Positions 25,201 to 52,900 of a stretch of DNA of 64,000 nt are shown here, in pieces. The stretch lies in the NCBI GenBank assembly GCA_030847615.1, contig JAUMIR010000003.1:63101001-63165000 (forward strand), read 5' to 3'. A model generated the notes under the pieces. The model worked only from the letters and a program-made list of their open reading frames with translations. It was not told the origin of the DNA and did no database searches. The translations under genes and the position numbers were made by a program. The stretch is from Gambelia wislizenii. Lineage: Eukaryota; Chordata; Lepidosauria; Squamata; Crotaphytidae. Each line of letters begins with the position of its first letter. The first letter of the stretch is position 1.

Positions 25201-27743
25201 GTACAAATATATGAGGGAAAATGATCTCAACTTCTCACACCATATTTCTCCCTATTCTGTTTAGAACCAGCTGTCAGGATATCTACTGAGGAAATTCAAA
25301 AACAGTAACGGATGGCAGAAATTATGGGTGGTTTTCACAAACTTCTGTCTGTTCTTCTACAAAACACACCAGGTAAAAACAACTTTGGGATGCAGTTATG
25401 CTCACATTAGTATTTACACACATCGTGTGAATACATTCTGTCTCTTACTTTAATTTATGTAAGTGCCACTTTATACCGCCTTGGCAAACTAGATGTGGCA
25501 AGTGTAATTCTCACCTGAAGTGAGGGTTCTTTCCAGTGCCCAACCAAGAGAAAACTGATATTTGCCATAGTACGAACAGTATGCATTCTTTAACTGATGA
25601 GTTAAAGCTAATTCTTCAAAGGCACCTAATTGGCGAAAATTGCCAGTAATGCATTGCACTTGTCCACAGAAAGACTAAGGATTTCTCTATTGCAGGTTCA
25701 GCTAGACTATTCAGTTAAGTATGAATAGAACTGGTTGGTTCTGTATGACTGAAAGGTGTGTGTTGGTTGAGAATATATGGTATTTGGTAATACAGTAACA
25801 GTTCAAAACAATATAATAACGTTATGTAGTGAAATTGTTTTAAATTGATGTGATATTCATTTGTAGCTTTAGAAACATTTGTTAAATGGTAGTATAGTCA
25901 TCTAAGTAAGAAACTTTGCTGTTCCCAGGATGATTATCCATTGGCTAGTTTACCACTTCTTGGCTATGCAGTCAGCATCCCTGTGGAGGCAGATGGAATT
26001 CAGAAGGATTATGTCTTCAAACTGCAGTTTAAGTCTCATGTGTATTTCTTCAGGGCTGAAAGCAAGTACACCTTTGAGAGGTAATGTGCTTCATTGACCC
26101 AAATGTGCAACAAGTTGTTTTTCCCAAGCCATCTTTGGTGGGTATTCTGTTCACTACCTGATAACCCATTACAAAACTCTATAGAATTTGAGTGAAGTTA
26201 TGCTTTCTCTAACCGCTTCTGCATTAACTGCTGAGCAAAGTAGTTGGTGAACTCAAATGATGTCAAAATATGTCTCAGACTAATTAATGTACGAACTTTA
26301 TGCAAAAATAGTTAAAACAGAGGTTTTCCACATATGAAAATTTGCAGTTCACATCCCAGATGGGGTACAAAATTTTTTTCCAAGATCTCTTTTCAGTTTT
26401 TTCAGTTAAGTATGGGGAGTGGCAGGGGGAATTAATCAGACAGTGCAAGTTTGTGTCATACATGATGGATTTTGTTTTTAAAAATAGTAACAAGCTTAGA
26501 ACTGATAAGAACAAAATTTTCATTTATTTCTGGGGGGGGGGGGAACTGAGGAAGAAACATCCCTGCCTTAAAGAGTTTAACATTTCTGGAAATGTCAACA
26601 GGACTCTTCATGAGTAAATGTGAATTATTCCATCTTTACAATAAGAGATCATTATGTTCAGATGTCAAAATCCCCTCTCAAGAAACTGCTGCACAAGCCA
26701 GGCAGAATCCAACCAATGGCATTATTTTCACAGGCAACACAAACATCCTGTTCAAGCTTTATCCTCATGAAGATGTAGGATAAATGCCAGGAGCAATATC
26801 TTCGTATTGCTAACATTAGTAGGAAGGGGGAAAATATGAAGAACAGTTCTTGAATGGTGCATTGGTTGGTTTTCAGTGTATATCTTCCAGATGAACTACA
26901 GGCCCACAGTATAGGTGTTGTAGTGCTGTCAAAGTGCAGCCCTCCATTTATTGTTGCACTGCAGTTCCTTAGCAATGGATATGCTAGCTAGGGTTGCTGA
27001 GAGTCCAGCATCTGGAGGGCTGCATTTTGCCCACTCTTTTTAGCACATAGAGACATCAATAGAACCATTCTAAAGAACATATTTTATGCTGGGTCTTATT
27101 GAGGATAAAGTCAATTGACAAGGCAGTGCTTTATATCTGAAGAAAGATATGAACTAAGCATCTTCACATGCTGGTCAGTTATGCAACAAAGATTCTTGGG
27201 AAGATACATTTGATTGATACACCAGACTTGAACCATAAATCACCATAAATACGCTACTGTGCAAATTCACTAATAAGTAGTTTGTTGACTTACTTGCCTA
27301 TTCCTTCTGGGTTGGATGAGACAGTAAAACTGTGTGATATTTACAGAAAACCTGGGGAATTTTTTAAAATAGGTTCCTGAAGGAGCAGCTTCACTTTATT
27401 CTATGACTCTGTGTGTGTGCGTGATCTGATACATACCTTACACTAAACAGTGGAAGAGAAGGGTATTAATAGACAGTCCCCTGGCTTATGGATAAGGATT
27501 ATTCCCACTTAAACCTTCCACTTGCATCATGAACACAGAAAAATATCACTGTACCAAAAAACTTTAGTAGAAAGTGTTAATACCCTTACCAAAAACAATT
27601 CAAAGAATAATTTGTGGGTAAGCCCTTGAGTGTTGTTCTTTTCTCTCATCAGGTGGATGGAGGTGATAAAGAGAGCCACAAGTTCTCCTGGAAGATCCAG
27701 TCTCCTCATCCCAAAGGATGAAAAAGAAAAGACCACAGACTGA
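967..27743 (+). CDS. FARP2: FARP2, 3' part of gene (DH end, PH1, PH2; ten exons to the stop)
   Basis: FARP2 is a FERM, RhoGEF and pleckstrin-domain protein, a guanine-exchange factor for Rac-type GTPases at the cell cortex. Its 5' half is outside the window. Coding exons seen: 967-1204, 14144-14274, 15504-15572, 16468-16557, 17254-17336, 20744-20862, 21788-21951 (or alternative 23489-23601), 25265-25372, 25929-26080 and 27653-27743. Together they give 1245 nt, 414 codons plus TGA, with every junction in frame and GT-AG borders throughout. Order: conserved DH helices (PIQRLMHYKLIL), PH1 (EFIREGCLYKLTKKGLQQRM onward), an acidic-serine linker, then PH2 (NQLSGYLLRKFKNSNGWQKL to the TFERWMEVI helix). 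Assignment to FARP2 rather than FARP1 rests on the neighbouring kinase being STK25 and on the PH2 sequence. FARP1 is the main alternative. Confidence 0.9.
1205..3599. other. FARP2 intron, no gene recognised
   Basis: AT-rich intronic sequence. Around 2520-2870 the text has the feel of an old retrotransposon or LTR piece, but no defining ends were found. A long T/A run lies at 3068-3090. Open frames here are short and show no recognisable protein. Confidence 0.6.
3695..6030 (+). pseudogene. DIRS gag-like protein remnant
   Basis: The N-terminal part is basic (KNHKKKKDKSAN-like around 3702-3740), followed by an acidic-serine segment around 4575-4660 (SRHSSSDYSDASSLDTD). The best block runs from about 5200 to 5900: STGDVTAFAEKI, then ANALDLKM, VPTPHSIPLLPSVL, PLTSKKIDTLYQI and HHPKPNSIV, then ACMSTYQQHLWEQVFPLLD and DIEDMPFDEEGLFHKETD. 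These steps match the gag ORF of sauropsid DIRS elements as I know it. At least three frame changes (near 5250, 5515 and 5830) and a foreign segment at about 4720-5190 break it. No host function is implied. Confidence 0.65.
4720..5190. mobile_element. Unidentified insertion inside the DIRS gag region
   Basis: Gag-like translation stops before this segment and resumes after it. The text contains no recognisable coding sequence. It carries a CATGGC-containing purine-rich stretch near 4965 and a palindromic TAGATCATGTGATCTA at 5062-5077. It could be a solo LTR or MITE, but terminal repeats and target duplications were not resolved. Confidence 0.35.
6325..7530 (+). pseudogene. DIRS tyrosine recombinase remnant (with end of RT/RH)
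   Basis: An RT/RNase H polyprotein tail (WWPCQPWF, then LPLRPDLL, then CHPDL) is read at about 6345-6470. The recombinase follows: SSHCPSTIQSYTYQWQHFVSF near 6540-6600, then DPLVKKFLKGYHN near 6765, and AIASACRAGELC, holding the first catalytic Arg, near 6940-6970. A SLSKWVVSTIHLAYEL block lies near 7262-7310. GYSTRAVAAS near 7340 is the HxxR box with His replaced by Tyr. TFISHY near 7435-7452 holds the candidate nucleophilic Tyr. The RT catalytic core between gag and this tail is absent. Several frame changes and an in-frame stop before GYSTR show it is inactive. Confidence 0.7.
7932..7990 (+). repeat. DIRS 3' inverted repeat, left arm
   Basis: This 59-bp arm is the reverse complement of 8191-8249 at 56 of 59 positions, with about 200 bp between the arms. 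It begins GGACAGGTTACTTACCTG and ends TGAAATCACACAA. On the - strand it contains CAGGTAAGT, a consensus splice donor. Confidence 0.85.
8191..8249 (-). repeat. DIRS 3' inverted repeat, right arm
   Basis: Mirror arm of 7932-7990 with three mismatches. It reads TTACAGGTAAGTAACCTGTCC on the + strand, so a perfect splice-donor consensus CAG/GTAAGT lies on the strand of FARP2 transcription here. Very similar TTACAGGTAAGTAACC motifs are familiar from DIRS ends in reptiles. Confidence 0.85.
9085..12440 (-). pseudogene. LINE ORF2: AP endonuclease, reverse transcriptase, C-terminal Cys/His motif (broken)
   Basis: The endonuclease begins LSLLCWNIMGWGNKF at about 12440, followed by KILCLQETWALE (catalytic Glu) and LLLCGYFNARIGD near 12020, where GDFN has become GYFN. 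A frame change leads into 11850-11446, which includes SDHFPLS, the SDH box. The RT is the long 492-codon frame 11222-9744. It has AEQAGFREGQSTIDHC, FVDLAAAFYSIDR, KGVKQGCLLAPSLFN and an intact catalytic LLYADDMVL. After a stop at about 9742, the C-terminal part in other frames (9348-9085) has CDAPEIEDLPHYLFFC, a Cys-His-Cys motif usual for this position. Retained YADD with broken flanks indicates a moderately old copy. Confidence 0.75.
12447..13821 (-). pseudogene. LINE ORF1 protein (broken)
   Basis: It starts with a basic ATG segment (MGNKKRHKTSPGTSKHNKAS) at 13821. One in-frame TAG at about 13643 interrupts it. It then continues through the long frame 13605-12979, with leucine/lysine heptad-like stretches (YERLQKIVNQLELLKLSF) suggesting a coiled coil. 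It shifts frame near 13000 into 13037-12447. Known LINE ORF1 proteins bind their RNA. Here this is inferred from position upstream of an endonuclease-RT ORF. No zinc knuckle was seen. Confidence 0.55.
14144..14274 (+). CDS. FARP2: FARP2 exon: end of DH domain
   Basis: Acceptor TTCTTCTGCAG, donor GTAAGC at 14275. The 131 nt complete an Asn codon with the previous exon, then encode ALKEITEMTSHLQNSLIRLE and a further segment ending in AAGR. These are the final DH helix and DH-PH1 link. The exon ends in phase 0. Confidence 0.92.
14275..15503 (+). other. FARP2 intron with a fold-back element
   Basis: No coding exon was recognised. The segment 15013-15215 can fold on itself: ACAGCTCCTGGGCACAG near 15016 pairs with the complement of the sequence around 15205, and GGGCATCATCCAGGTGC near 15056 with the complement of 15146-15165. 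This fold-back probably marks a MITE. The overlapping open frames in both directions are a by-product of this symmetry. Confidence 0.55.
15504..15572 (+). CDS. FARP2: FARP2 exon: start of PH1
   Basis: Acceptor CCCACAG, donor GTGAGT at 15573. The 69-nt phase 0-0 exon encodes 23 residues, beginning EFIREGCLYKLTKKGLQQRM, which is the first beta strands of the first PH domain. Confidence 0.92.
15573..16467 (+). other. FARP2 intron, nothing recognised
   Basis: AT-rich intronic sequence with no recognisable repeat ends or coding similarity. Confidence 0.6.
16468..16557 (+). CDS. FARP2: FARP2 exon: PH1 core
   Basis: Acceptor GTGTCTCAG, donor GTAAGT at 16558. The 90-nt phase 0-0 exon encodes 30 residues, beginning FSDMLLYTSKGVTGTNQFKI and ending LPLHGML. 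Confidence 0.92.
16997..17017 (+). CDS. FARP2: Candidate 21-nt FARP2 microexon in PH1
   Basis: TTTAATTTTCAG precedes 16997 and GTGAGT starts at 17018, so the 21 nt CTGATAGTGCTGGATCCTCC plus G are framed by strong splice signals. Both flanking exons break in phase 0, so inclusion would add LIVLDPP without a stop between HGML and VEES of PH1. It is not needed for the standard protein. It could be a chance AG/GT pair. Confidence 0.35.
17254..17336 (+). CDS. FARP2: FARP2 exon: PH1 beta strands
   Basis: Acceptor TTGTTGCAG, donor GTAAGC at 17337. The 83 nt encode VEESENEWSVPHCFTVYSAQ and KTIVVAA, then two bases of a Ser codon completed by the next exon. Confidence 0.92.
17971..19543 (+). mobile_element. 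AG-tail LINE copy 1, 5'-truncated
   Basis: It is flanked by a 12-bp target duplication GGGACCAGAAGT (17959-17970 and 19544-19555). LINE homology starts about 17978 at the RT region (ITLPSIAGKILARILLNRL in one frame). It includes FRANRSTTDMVFALRQLQ, NGVKQGSVLAPTLF, the C-terminal region and a CAFYNRTCLSRIGLFSHQRTC zinc-finger-like end. The stop TGA at 19509-19511 is followed at once by the hairpin TCTTCGTTTGCGAAGA (19513-19528), AAAGCC and (AG)n. The catalytic FADD is changed to FAAA. A seven-base filler CCCAAGC sits between target site and LINE. Confidence 0.88.
18273..19511 (+). pseudogene. AG-tail LINE reverse transcriptase and C-terminal part, copy 1
   Basis: Two long frames, 18273-18860 and 18873-19511, are separated by one TGA (where other copies read Trp in KRVWSN). 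Both catalytic Asp residues of the (F/Y)ADD box are Ala here (LLFAAAAALVAHT), so the enzyme could not work. The C-terminus retains a Cys-Cys-His-Cys pattern (CAFYNRTCLSRIGLFSHQRT then C) shared by all copies. Confidence 0.8.
20008..20545. repeat. GC-rich tandem repeat of about 130 bp units inside the FARP2 intron
   Basis: Units beginning GTGAGTAGA at 20203 and 20339 are alike for about 130 bp, and a partial unit precedes them near 20085. The block is bracketed by two similar CACACA-containing arms at about 20008-20085 and 20466-20540 (both with CCTGGGGGAAGAGCC). The + strand end near 20590 reads GGGACCACTGTA, which looks like a Tigger-type terminus. It appears to be a repeat element with internal amplification. 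The multiple overlapping open frames result from high GC. Confidence 0.6.
20744..20862 (+). CDS. FARP2: FARP2 exon: PH1 C-terminal helix and linker start
   Basis: Acceptor TTGTTTTTCAG, donor GTAAGT at 20863. The 119 nt complete a Ser codon and encode TRLEMGKWMEDLNMAIEMAK then an S/T/N-rich tail. It contains the conserved Trp of the PH C-terminal helix and ends one base into a codon (phase 1), setting the frame for the alternative exons. Confidence 0.92.
20863..21333 (+). other. FARP2 intron, nothing recognised
   Basis: Intronic sequence without recognised features, up to the MITE that starts at 21336. Confidence 0.55.
21336..21588. mobile_element. Tigger-like MITE, 253 bp, copy A
   Basis: Ends CAGTAGGACCCCTGTATCC and GGATATGGAGGTCCTACTG are inverted repeats flanked by TA. 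The interior has no coding capacity. A sister copy of near-identical length and order lies at 42831-43086. Confidence 0.8.
21788..21951 (+). CDS. FARP2: FARP2 linker exon, long version (alternative A)
   Basis: Acceptor CTCCTCCCTCAG, donor GTACCC at 21952 (weaker at +4 to +6). The 164 nt, entered with one base carried over, encode an acidic-serine region (SSDEVSLEQESEEDIHSSRS) and then RANTTMHVCWYRNTSVSM with the final AVE. It ends in phase 0 and joins NQLSGYLL of PH2. The HVCWYRN segment recurs in the exon at 23489-23601. Confidence 0.9.
21952..23488 (+). other. FARP2 intron between the two alternative linker exons
   Basis: No exon or defined repeat was recognised. A pyrimidine-rich run (23400-23488) leads into the acceptor of the second linker exon. 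Confidence 0.55.
23489..23601 (+). CDS. FARP2: FARP2 linker exon, short version (alternative B)
   Basis: A long pyrimidine tract and TTTCTCCAG precede 23489, and donor GTAAAG starts at 23602. The 113 nt, entered with one carried base, encode KLPPRYLLGQTQRPNTITHV and CWYRNQSLSLSDYLCMIQ. The exon starts in phase 1 and ends in phase 0, exactly like 21788-21951, so it can replace that exon. If both are included the frame shifts and reaches TGA inside this exon. The shared RxNTxxHVCWYRN core indicates exon duplication. Confidence 0.8.
23602..25264 (+). other. FARP2 intron with small palindromic repeats
   Basis: Two members of a dispersed quasi-palindromic repeat (about 23660-23775 and 23930-24055, with GATGTTGTTGAA-like ends) lie here. 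The rest is unrecognised AT-rich intron. Confidence 0.55.
25265..25372 (+). CDS. FARP2: FARP2 exon: start of PH2
   Basis: Acceptor TCTGTTTAG, donor GTAAAA at 25373. The 108-nt phase 0-0 exon encodes NQLSGYLLRKFKNSNGWQKL and WVVFTNFCLFFYKTHQ, the first strands of the second PH domain. Confidence 0.93.
25373..25928 (+). other. FARP2 intron, nothing recognised
   Basis: Plain AT-rich intron with no visible repeat ends. Confidence 0.6.
25929..26080 (+). CDS. FARP2: FARP2 exon: PH2 core
   Basis: Acceptor TGTTCCCAG, donor GTAATG at 26081. The 152 nt encode DDYPLASLPLLGYAVSIPVE, then KDYVFKLQFKSHVYFFRAES and KYTFE, ending two bases into an Arg codon. Confidence 0.93.
26081..27652 (+). other. FARP2 last intron
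   Basis: It contains a G run at 26533-26542 and one quasi-palindromic repeat at about 26885-27040. No other feature was recognised. Confidence 0.55.
27653..27743 (+). CDS. FARP2: FARP2 last coding exon and stop
   Basis: Acceptor TCTCTCATCAG. The exon completes Arg, then encodes WMEVIKRATSSPGRSSLLIP and a charged tail KDEKEKTTD before TGA at 27741-27743. WMEVI is the C-terminal PH2 helix with its invariant Trp. Confidence 0.92.
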
Positions 27744-28980
27744 ATGAAGGAGAGCTGGGCCTCTGTTATATGTTAAATTTTCTGTAGCATGGCAGAAAGG
27801 AGGCAGGAATCTGAGCCTGGGAGTAATAAAAAGAGAAGCCATTTGCTACTACTGTGGCCAAATTAGTTGCCTCATAGAAGCGGGTGAATTTTTTCTGCAG
27901 TCACCCAAAGGAACTAGAATCTCAGAAGAACTCCATTCATGGAAGAATCGTGGCTGGTGAATTTATATATGACACGTTTTTAAAACTTAAATTAATAGCA
28001 TTTGGTGGTGGTGTCTGGCTGATTGTAAAGTCTGATGACTTTTAAGTGGCTTCCTAGGTTAATGCTCAACTCTGGCTAAACACTCCTTGCACAACTTGTT
28101 CTGTCAGTCTATCAGCCAGACATGCCTTGCATGCTGCAACCTGTGTTCACATTAATATTAAAGTTACTTACTGTAGAATGGAGTCTCTTGAAAGCTGCTA
28201 CATAGCAACTTCACCCTTATCTTCCCAAAGGAGGCAAATCCACTATTCAGTAGTTAACATGGCTTACCTGAATCAGTTACTAGACCACTTCAAGGCAGGG
28301 ATAACTGAAATTCTGGTCGTATCAGTCTCTCCTATAACTTAAGACAGTAGCTCCAATCATGGCAGCAGACCTTATACTGGGTTTTTCTTAATGAAGATGT
28401 GAAACCTTCCATGGAGCAGATCAACACAGACCATTTTTTTAAAAAACACAGCTGCAACAGCCCATGTGAAAAAAATATCCAGAATCCACCTTTGGACAAT
28501 ACCTTTATTAGGACAATGTTGCCCTTGGATAGCAGTGGAAAGTAGTCTGCTGGTTTGATGATGGGTGATTTTAAATCAAAGTTCACTTAACATGTTATGT
28601 TATATTGAACAACAATGTGGTGATGGGTAGTGTCTTAAAGGAAACAGGGTGGGGTGAAAAAATATTTATATATTTAACATTGCTTTTTGTAGTATGGGAA
28701 ACTAAGGGAGAGACAGGAAAAGTTCAGATACAGGTCCCCTCATTGCTCCTAAAATTGATTAGAACATTGTGTGGGGCTGAATCACTCTTCTAGGTAAAAG
28801 GTTAGGGATGGGTACCCACATAGAACTTAAAGGGAAAACACAGTGTTTTTTGTTTGATGTCTTCATTGAGAAGCTGAAAAGTGCTAAGGACTTTATTATA
28901 ATGGCAATTCAATGTAAGTTAAGTGTATTTTTTATTTATTAGTGTCTGTTTTTGGAAATAAAACTATTGTAGATCTTTGT
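27744..28980 (+). other. FARP2: FARP2 3' untranslated region
   Basis: It runs from the stop to the likely cleavage site. AATAAA occurs at 27825-27830 (a possible early site) and at 28957-28962, which is followed by a TGT-rich stretch and is the better distal signal. No coding features. Confidence 0.6.
28957..28962 (+). terminator. FARP2: FARP2 distal poly(A) signal
   Basis: AATAAA with TTTGTGTATTG about 15-25 nt downstream, a usual U/GU-rich element. About 1.2 kb after the FARP2 stop. Confidence 0.6.
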
Positions 28981-29414
28981 GTATTGCTCTCTAGTAATTG
29001 TCATAACTTACTGAGAATATTCAGGTTCAAAAAAGTGCTCCAGCTCTCAGAAATATCCACTTACATGCAGTTCAGTCTGGCTTATTTCTAAGGTTCTGAT
29101 AGGTAACTCTTTTCTTATTCATGGCTCTAAGAGATCATACCACAATAAATTCTCTTTAACTTACCTGTAGCTGCAAGCCTACCATGAGTGATCTGCAACT
29201 AAATCCAGGTCATATCCTAAACAAAATATCACTCTTGGGAGAGGTGTATACATGAGCCCTTTAGCAGATACCACTGGCCTTTAATCAGTATAATTGAGAT
29301 CTTGCAATGTATTAGGTCAAACCAATAACAGTCAGTTCCAAATCCTTTGGAGAAACTGTGTTCTTGCTTGGGTGTTTCTAGTATTAATGCATAAATAAGC
29401 ACAATGTCATGTTT

Positions 29415-31033
29415 TTACTTGACAAGTTAATTTTATTGAAAGTGGCAGATCCCTTTCACTGCTCATTTTAAAATTAAGCTTTCTTTGCTCTAATTATTGG
29501 AGACACTTTTGAGAATTTTCTGGTGATACTGTGTAAGCTAATGTAAGGTACCTTTTATGACTAGCACAAGTAGCAACTTCTTGTTTTCCTTTTCCCACAA
29601 TATTCCTGTCTGCTTTGTAGGCAGTCCTGGGGATAATGGTAAAGGAAAAATGATTCTTCATCTTCCTGCCTGTGTTACTCTCTTCAATTATCCATTAACC
29701 AGACTGGGAAGCACAGCTATGATTTTTAAGATACTGTTCCAGCATATTCTATAAATACCACATATACAGTCTTTTCCATTAATGTTCCCCATACTATAAA
29801 TGGAAGATATTGCAAAAAGTCTGCCTTCCACCCACAATTAAACAGCCACATGCTTTTCTCAGAGCCAGTCCTCAAAACTGCTGTCAGTTGCTAAATGATT
29901 CTACACCTGCAGGAGCTGACACTTCAAAATGGCAATTTTCAATATGTGTAACTGCTCTAGATCCACTGGAGAAGAAGAGCTAGTTGAAATCTGACATGCT
30001 TAATATACCAATTCTGAGCTAGAACCAGAAATAACAGCCATTAGCAACTCGGATACTGGTACTGTTCATGTTTAAAATGGAATGAACAGTTGAGGAAAAA
30101 CACAGAATATGTTCGGGAATGTCAGCTAGGAATTCTTCCAGCTGTTGGCACAACACGTTTTACAATTAAATGAAAATATCAAACCAAATTTAATACAATC
30201 ACAGACCTCTACAAAACTTGAAGACTTTGTGTAGAACCTCACTCCTTCACTAAGCTGTAGGAGCAGTTAAGCATTTAGTTTCCCTTGGTTTTTAAAAAGT
30301 ATGTTAATACTCTGCCAATATTTGAACTGAGTGAGTGTTCATACATAAGATTCAAAGTAGCAGCAAAAGGCCTTGGTAGAATAGGAGAACATCTGCTCCA
30401 ATCTGTTTTCAGTGAAACATGGACTAGTGCAGAGTGCAGCAGCAGTCAAACCTACCCCACAAAAGGAACAAGTAGACAGACAGGAGGCAAACCTCACCTG
30501 TCTCAGCAACTGCTAGCCCAATCTTCTCTTAGCTAAGTAGGAACATATGGCAAGGTTCTCTTGATTAGCACCAGCATGTATACCCATCTCACTGTATGTT
30601 GATAGTCCTTTCTCACTTATCAATATGCTCATATGTACTTTACTTCTGGCAAGAGCAAGGGAACTACCACAGTCCTACTTCCCTTTTGGAATGTGTTTGT
30701 CTATGAATTTCCATTTTCCAGCAGTCAGGATTTTGCTTTGAAACAAGTTCTGACCTGAGAAAAATTGGATACAATTAAAAACCTCCATGAAATACACTGT
30801 AGAAATTACCCTTCCAGGGCTCTGTAAAGTAGTCCATGATCATTTGTGTTGCGAATCCCATCCTGGGTTGTCATGAAAACATACACATACAAAGGCTCTG
30901 AAATGTCTGGGAATCCATAGCACAATGTTAACATCCAACAGCAGAGATGGTGATGGATTCAAGACACAGTTCTTATGGAGCTGGTGGGGGAGGGAGCCAC
31001 CCTTCCTCCTATAAACAACAAAGAGTGGACTCT
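29415..31033 (-). other. STK25: STK25 3' untranslated region
   Basis: Non-coding sequence downstream of the STK25 stop on the - strand. Open frames in this stretch have no recognisable similarity and are not treated as genes. Confidence 0.5.
29432..29437 (-). terminator. STK25: STK25 candidate poly(A) signal
   Basis: TTTATT on the + strand is AATAAA on the - strand, about 1.6 kb beyond the STK25 stop. It is the clearest such hexamer seen between the stop and the FARP2 end. Shorter forms cannot be excluded. Confidence 0.45.
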
Positions 31034-50979
<19,946 letters not shown>

Positions 50980-51009
<30 letters not shown>

Positions 51010-51073
51010 GGCTGAAAATTGGCACAAGTCTTCTCAAACAACAGAATGTTCTCTCTCGTATGGATCACTTAAA
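50980..51073 (-). CDS. STK25: STK25 first coding exon with start codon
   Basis: ATG at 51009-51007 begins MAHLREFANQ; donor GTAAGT follows CAG at 50980. Upstream 51010-51073 is untranslated, preceded by a TTTCTTCATAG acceptor at 51074. So the coding start lies in exon 2 and the promoter is further up at the CpG island. The coding part is 30 nt. Confidence 0.9.
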
Positions 51074-51302
51074 CTATGAAGAAAACACACAAAAAACACA
51101 ACCAAATAATGTTGCAAGGCTTCTGTTAACTGAGAACCATTAAAGATGACTAACACTTTCAATAGCCAGCCCTACACACCCTCTAAAGGGCAATGAAGTT
51201 CAGGCTACTTATATCCTAAACAATACAGTTTTATGCAACTGGGTAACCTGCAACCAGCCTAAACTCCATCAGAAGCCCTCTAACACCACACAGTCATGGC
51301 AC

Positions 51303-51468
51303 TATGATTCCACTTTAACTGCCATGGCAGCACCCCATGGAATCCTGGGGTTTATAGTTTGTGGAGGTTCTAGAGCTCTCTGGTTGAGAATTCCAAATAC
51401 CCTTCCTAAACTGCAAATCCCAGGATTCCATAGAATGAGCCCATGGCAATTAAAAGTCGAATCATAAG
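51303..51468. mobile_element. hAT-like MITE with long inverted repeats, second family
   Basis: TATGATTCCACTTTAACTGC at the left pairs with TATGATTCGACTTTTAATTG read inward from the right. Similarity continues into CATGGAATCCTGGG on both arms. Non-coding. Confidence 0.65.
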
Positions 51469-51688
51469 AGTTATAACTGTGCATGGTGAAAGGGCTCCAG
51501 GTTGCTGTGAGAATAAAGCTGGAACATCCATATCCAGGTATACCACCTTGAGTTCCTTGGAGGAAAAGCAGGATAAACATGTGAATTCTAGTTAGTCATT
51601 TATTTATTTATTTATTTATTGAGCCCTACTGCACCCTTTAGCAGCCAGATAGTATTACACAAATTTGACAGGTGATGTCAACTTAGCG

Positions 51689-52087
51689 CAGTGGTTCTTA
51701 ACCTATGGTCCAGGTTGTGATGTCCTCACAGGGGGTCTGCGAAAGCATGAAAGCTGCTCGGCCCACCTCCTGCCTGCAGTGGAGCAGCCATGTGACAGGA
51801 GCCAAGGCGCTGGCTGGCTTGTCATGCACAATGCCATTCAGCCCACTCCAGCCACAAACTTGCAGGAAGGAGAAAAATCTTCCTTCCCCCTCCAGTGCCT
51901 CTGAGGGAAGGTTTAACAGATGGTGCAATCATATTATTATTATTGGGCATTATTATTATTATTATTATTATTATTTATTAGCACAGTTTTAAATCTTGAG
52001 TTAAGTCTTGGGGGGTCCGCAACAACAAAAGATATTTAAAGGGAGTCTCTGGTAAATAATAATAATTAAATAGATTAAGAACCACTG
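51689..52087. mobile_element. hAT (Charlie/SPIN-type) non-autonomous element
   Basis: Ends CAGTGGTTCTTAACC and GATTAAGAACCACTG are inverted repeats. The flanking 8-mers ACTTAGCG (51681-51688) and ACTTAGTG (52088-52095) match at 7 of 8, the hAT target duplication length. The interior contains an (ATT)n expansion at about 51935-51980 and no transposase. Confidence 0.85.
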
Positions 52088-52261
52088 ACTTAGTGTACAA
52101 TTTCTACAGTAGTGATCATTGCAGCATTGGGAGTCAAGCCCAAAGCAGGCTGGGGAGTTTACCTCAGAGGCCAGAATAAACTTTTGCCTTTTAAAAAGAA
52201 AAAAGAAAAAAAGCCCTCACCCTCAGTAGCCTTAATCCCTTCCCCAACTGCCACCCCCTTT

Positions 52262-52348
52262 CCTTTTGTATCCTGTCTTCATTAGATTGTAAGCTTGAGG
52301 GCAGGAAAGTGTTTTATTGTTGTTTTTCTTGTAAAGTGCCATATACAT

Positions 52349-52381
<33 letters not shown>

Positions 52382-52382
52382 C
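52262..52382 (+). mobile_element. L2-type LINE 3' tail with (GAT)n
   Basis: TAGATTGTAAGCTTGAGGGC, then GTAAAGTGCCATATACATTG and a (GAT)n run, the classical end of amniote L2 elements. Confidence 0.7.
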
Positions 52383-52399
52383 AGGCTCCTAAGCAAGAT

Positions 52400-52900
52400 C
52401 CTACTGAGGTAACGACCCCCCCTCCTCCAGGCCATGACAGGTGGCCCACCCCATCTGCCTCCCCACCTCCCGCCCTGCGACCCCTTCTGGAAGAGCTCCA
52501 CCCTGCCCCTCTGGGTACACCTGCCATGGCAACGGGCCCCCGCCGCGCTCTCCTCAGGTGCTCTCGGGGGCCCCCTCCTCACCTGCGCCCCGCAGCTCCG
52601 TCCCGCCCGGCCGCCCCATCCTCCCTCCGCCCGCACCCGCCCAGCAGGAGACTGAACTCGGCAACAGTAACGGCAAGGGCGGTAGCGAAGGTGGGGGGGG
52701 GGTAGGCGCGCGCGCACGGAGGCAACAACAGCCATGCGCAGGAACCTACCACACCGCCGAGGCTTCTGGGAAAGGTAGTTCTCGCTTCCCCAAGCTTCGA
52801 TGGGGAGAGTGTGAGGCAGGGACTTTCATCACTGTCCTTCATCCTGGAGAATGCGCGGCGCGAGCCAGCTGTTGAACGCGAGGGCTTCTGGGAAAGAGAG
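52400..52900 (-). promoter_or_regulatory. STK25: STK25 CpG-island promoter
   Basis: GC- and CpG-rich block, distinct from its AT-rich surroundings, placed 1.4 kb upstream of the ATG exon. Candidate sites: CTTCTGGGAAAGGTAGTT at 52763-52780 and CTTCTGGGAAAGAGAGTTTG starting 52885. These resemble the ACTAC..TCCCAGAAG element bound by ZNF143/THAP11 (read on the - strand). A CATGCGCA NRF1-like core lies at about 52733-52740. No TATA box. It might be bidirectional, but no + strand gene was seen. Confidence 0.7.
52583..52760 (-). other. STK25: Candidate STK25 non-coding first exon
   Basis: On the - strand a donor GCAG/GTGAGG occurs with its last exon base at 52583, inside the CpG island. This would splice to the acceptor before 51073. 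The start end is only a guess. Other donors in the island are possible. Confidence 0.35.

Noticed and set aside
52232..52875. Long frames on both strands across the STK25 CpG island
   Set aside because: Explained by CpG richness; residues are Pro/Arg/Gly/Ser-rich on both strands, and no conserved protein was recognised.
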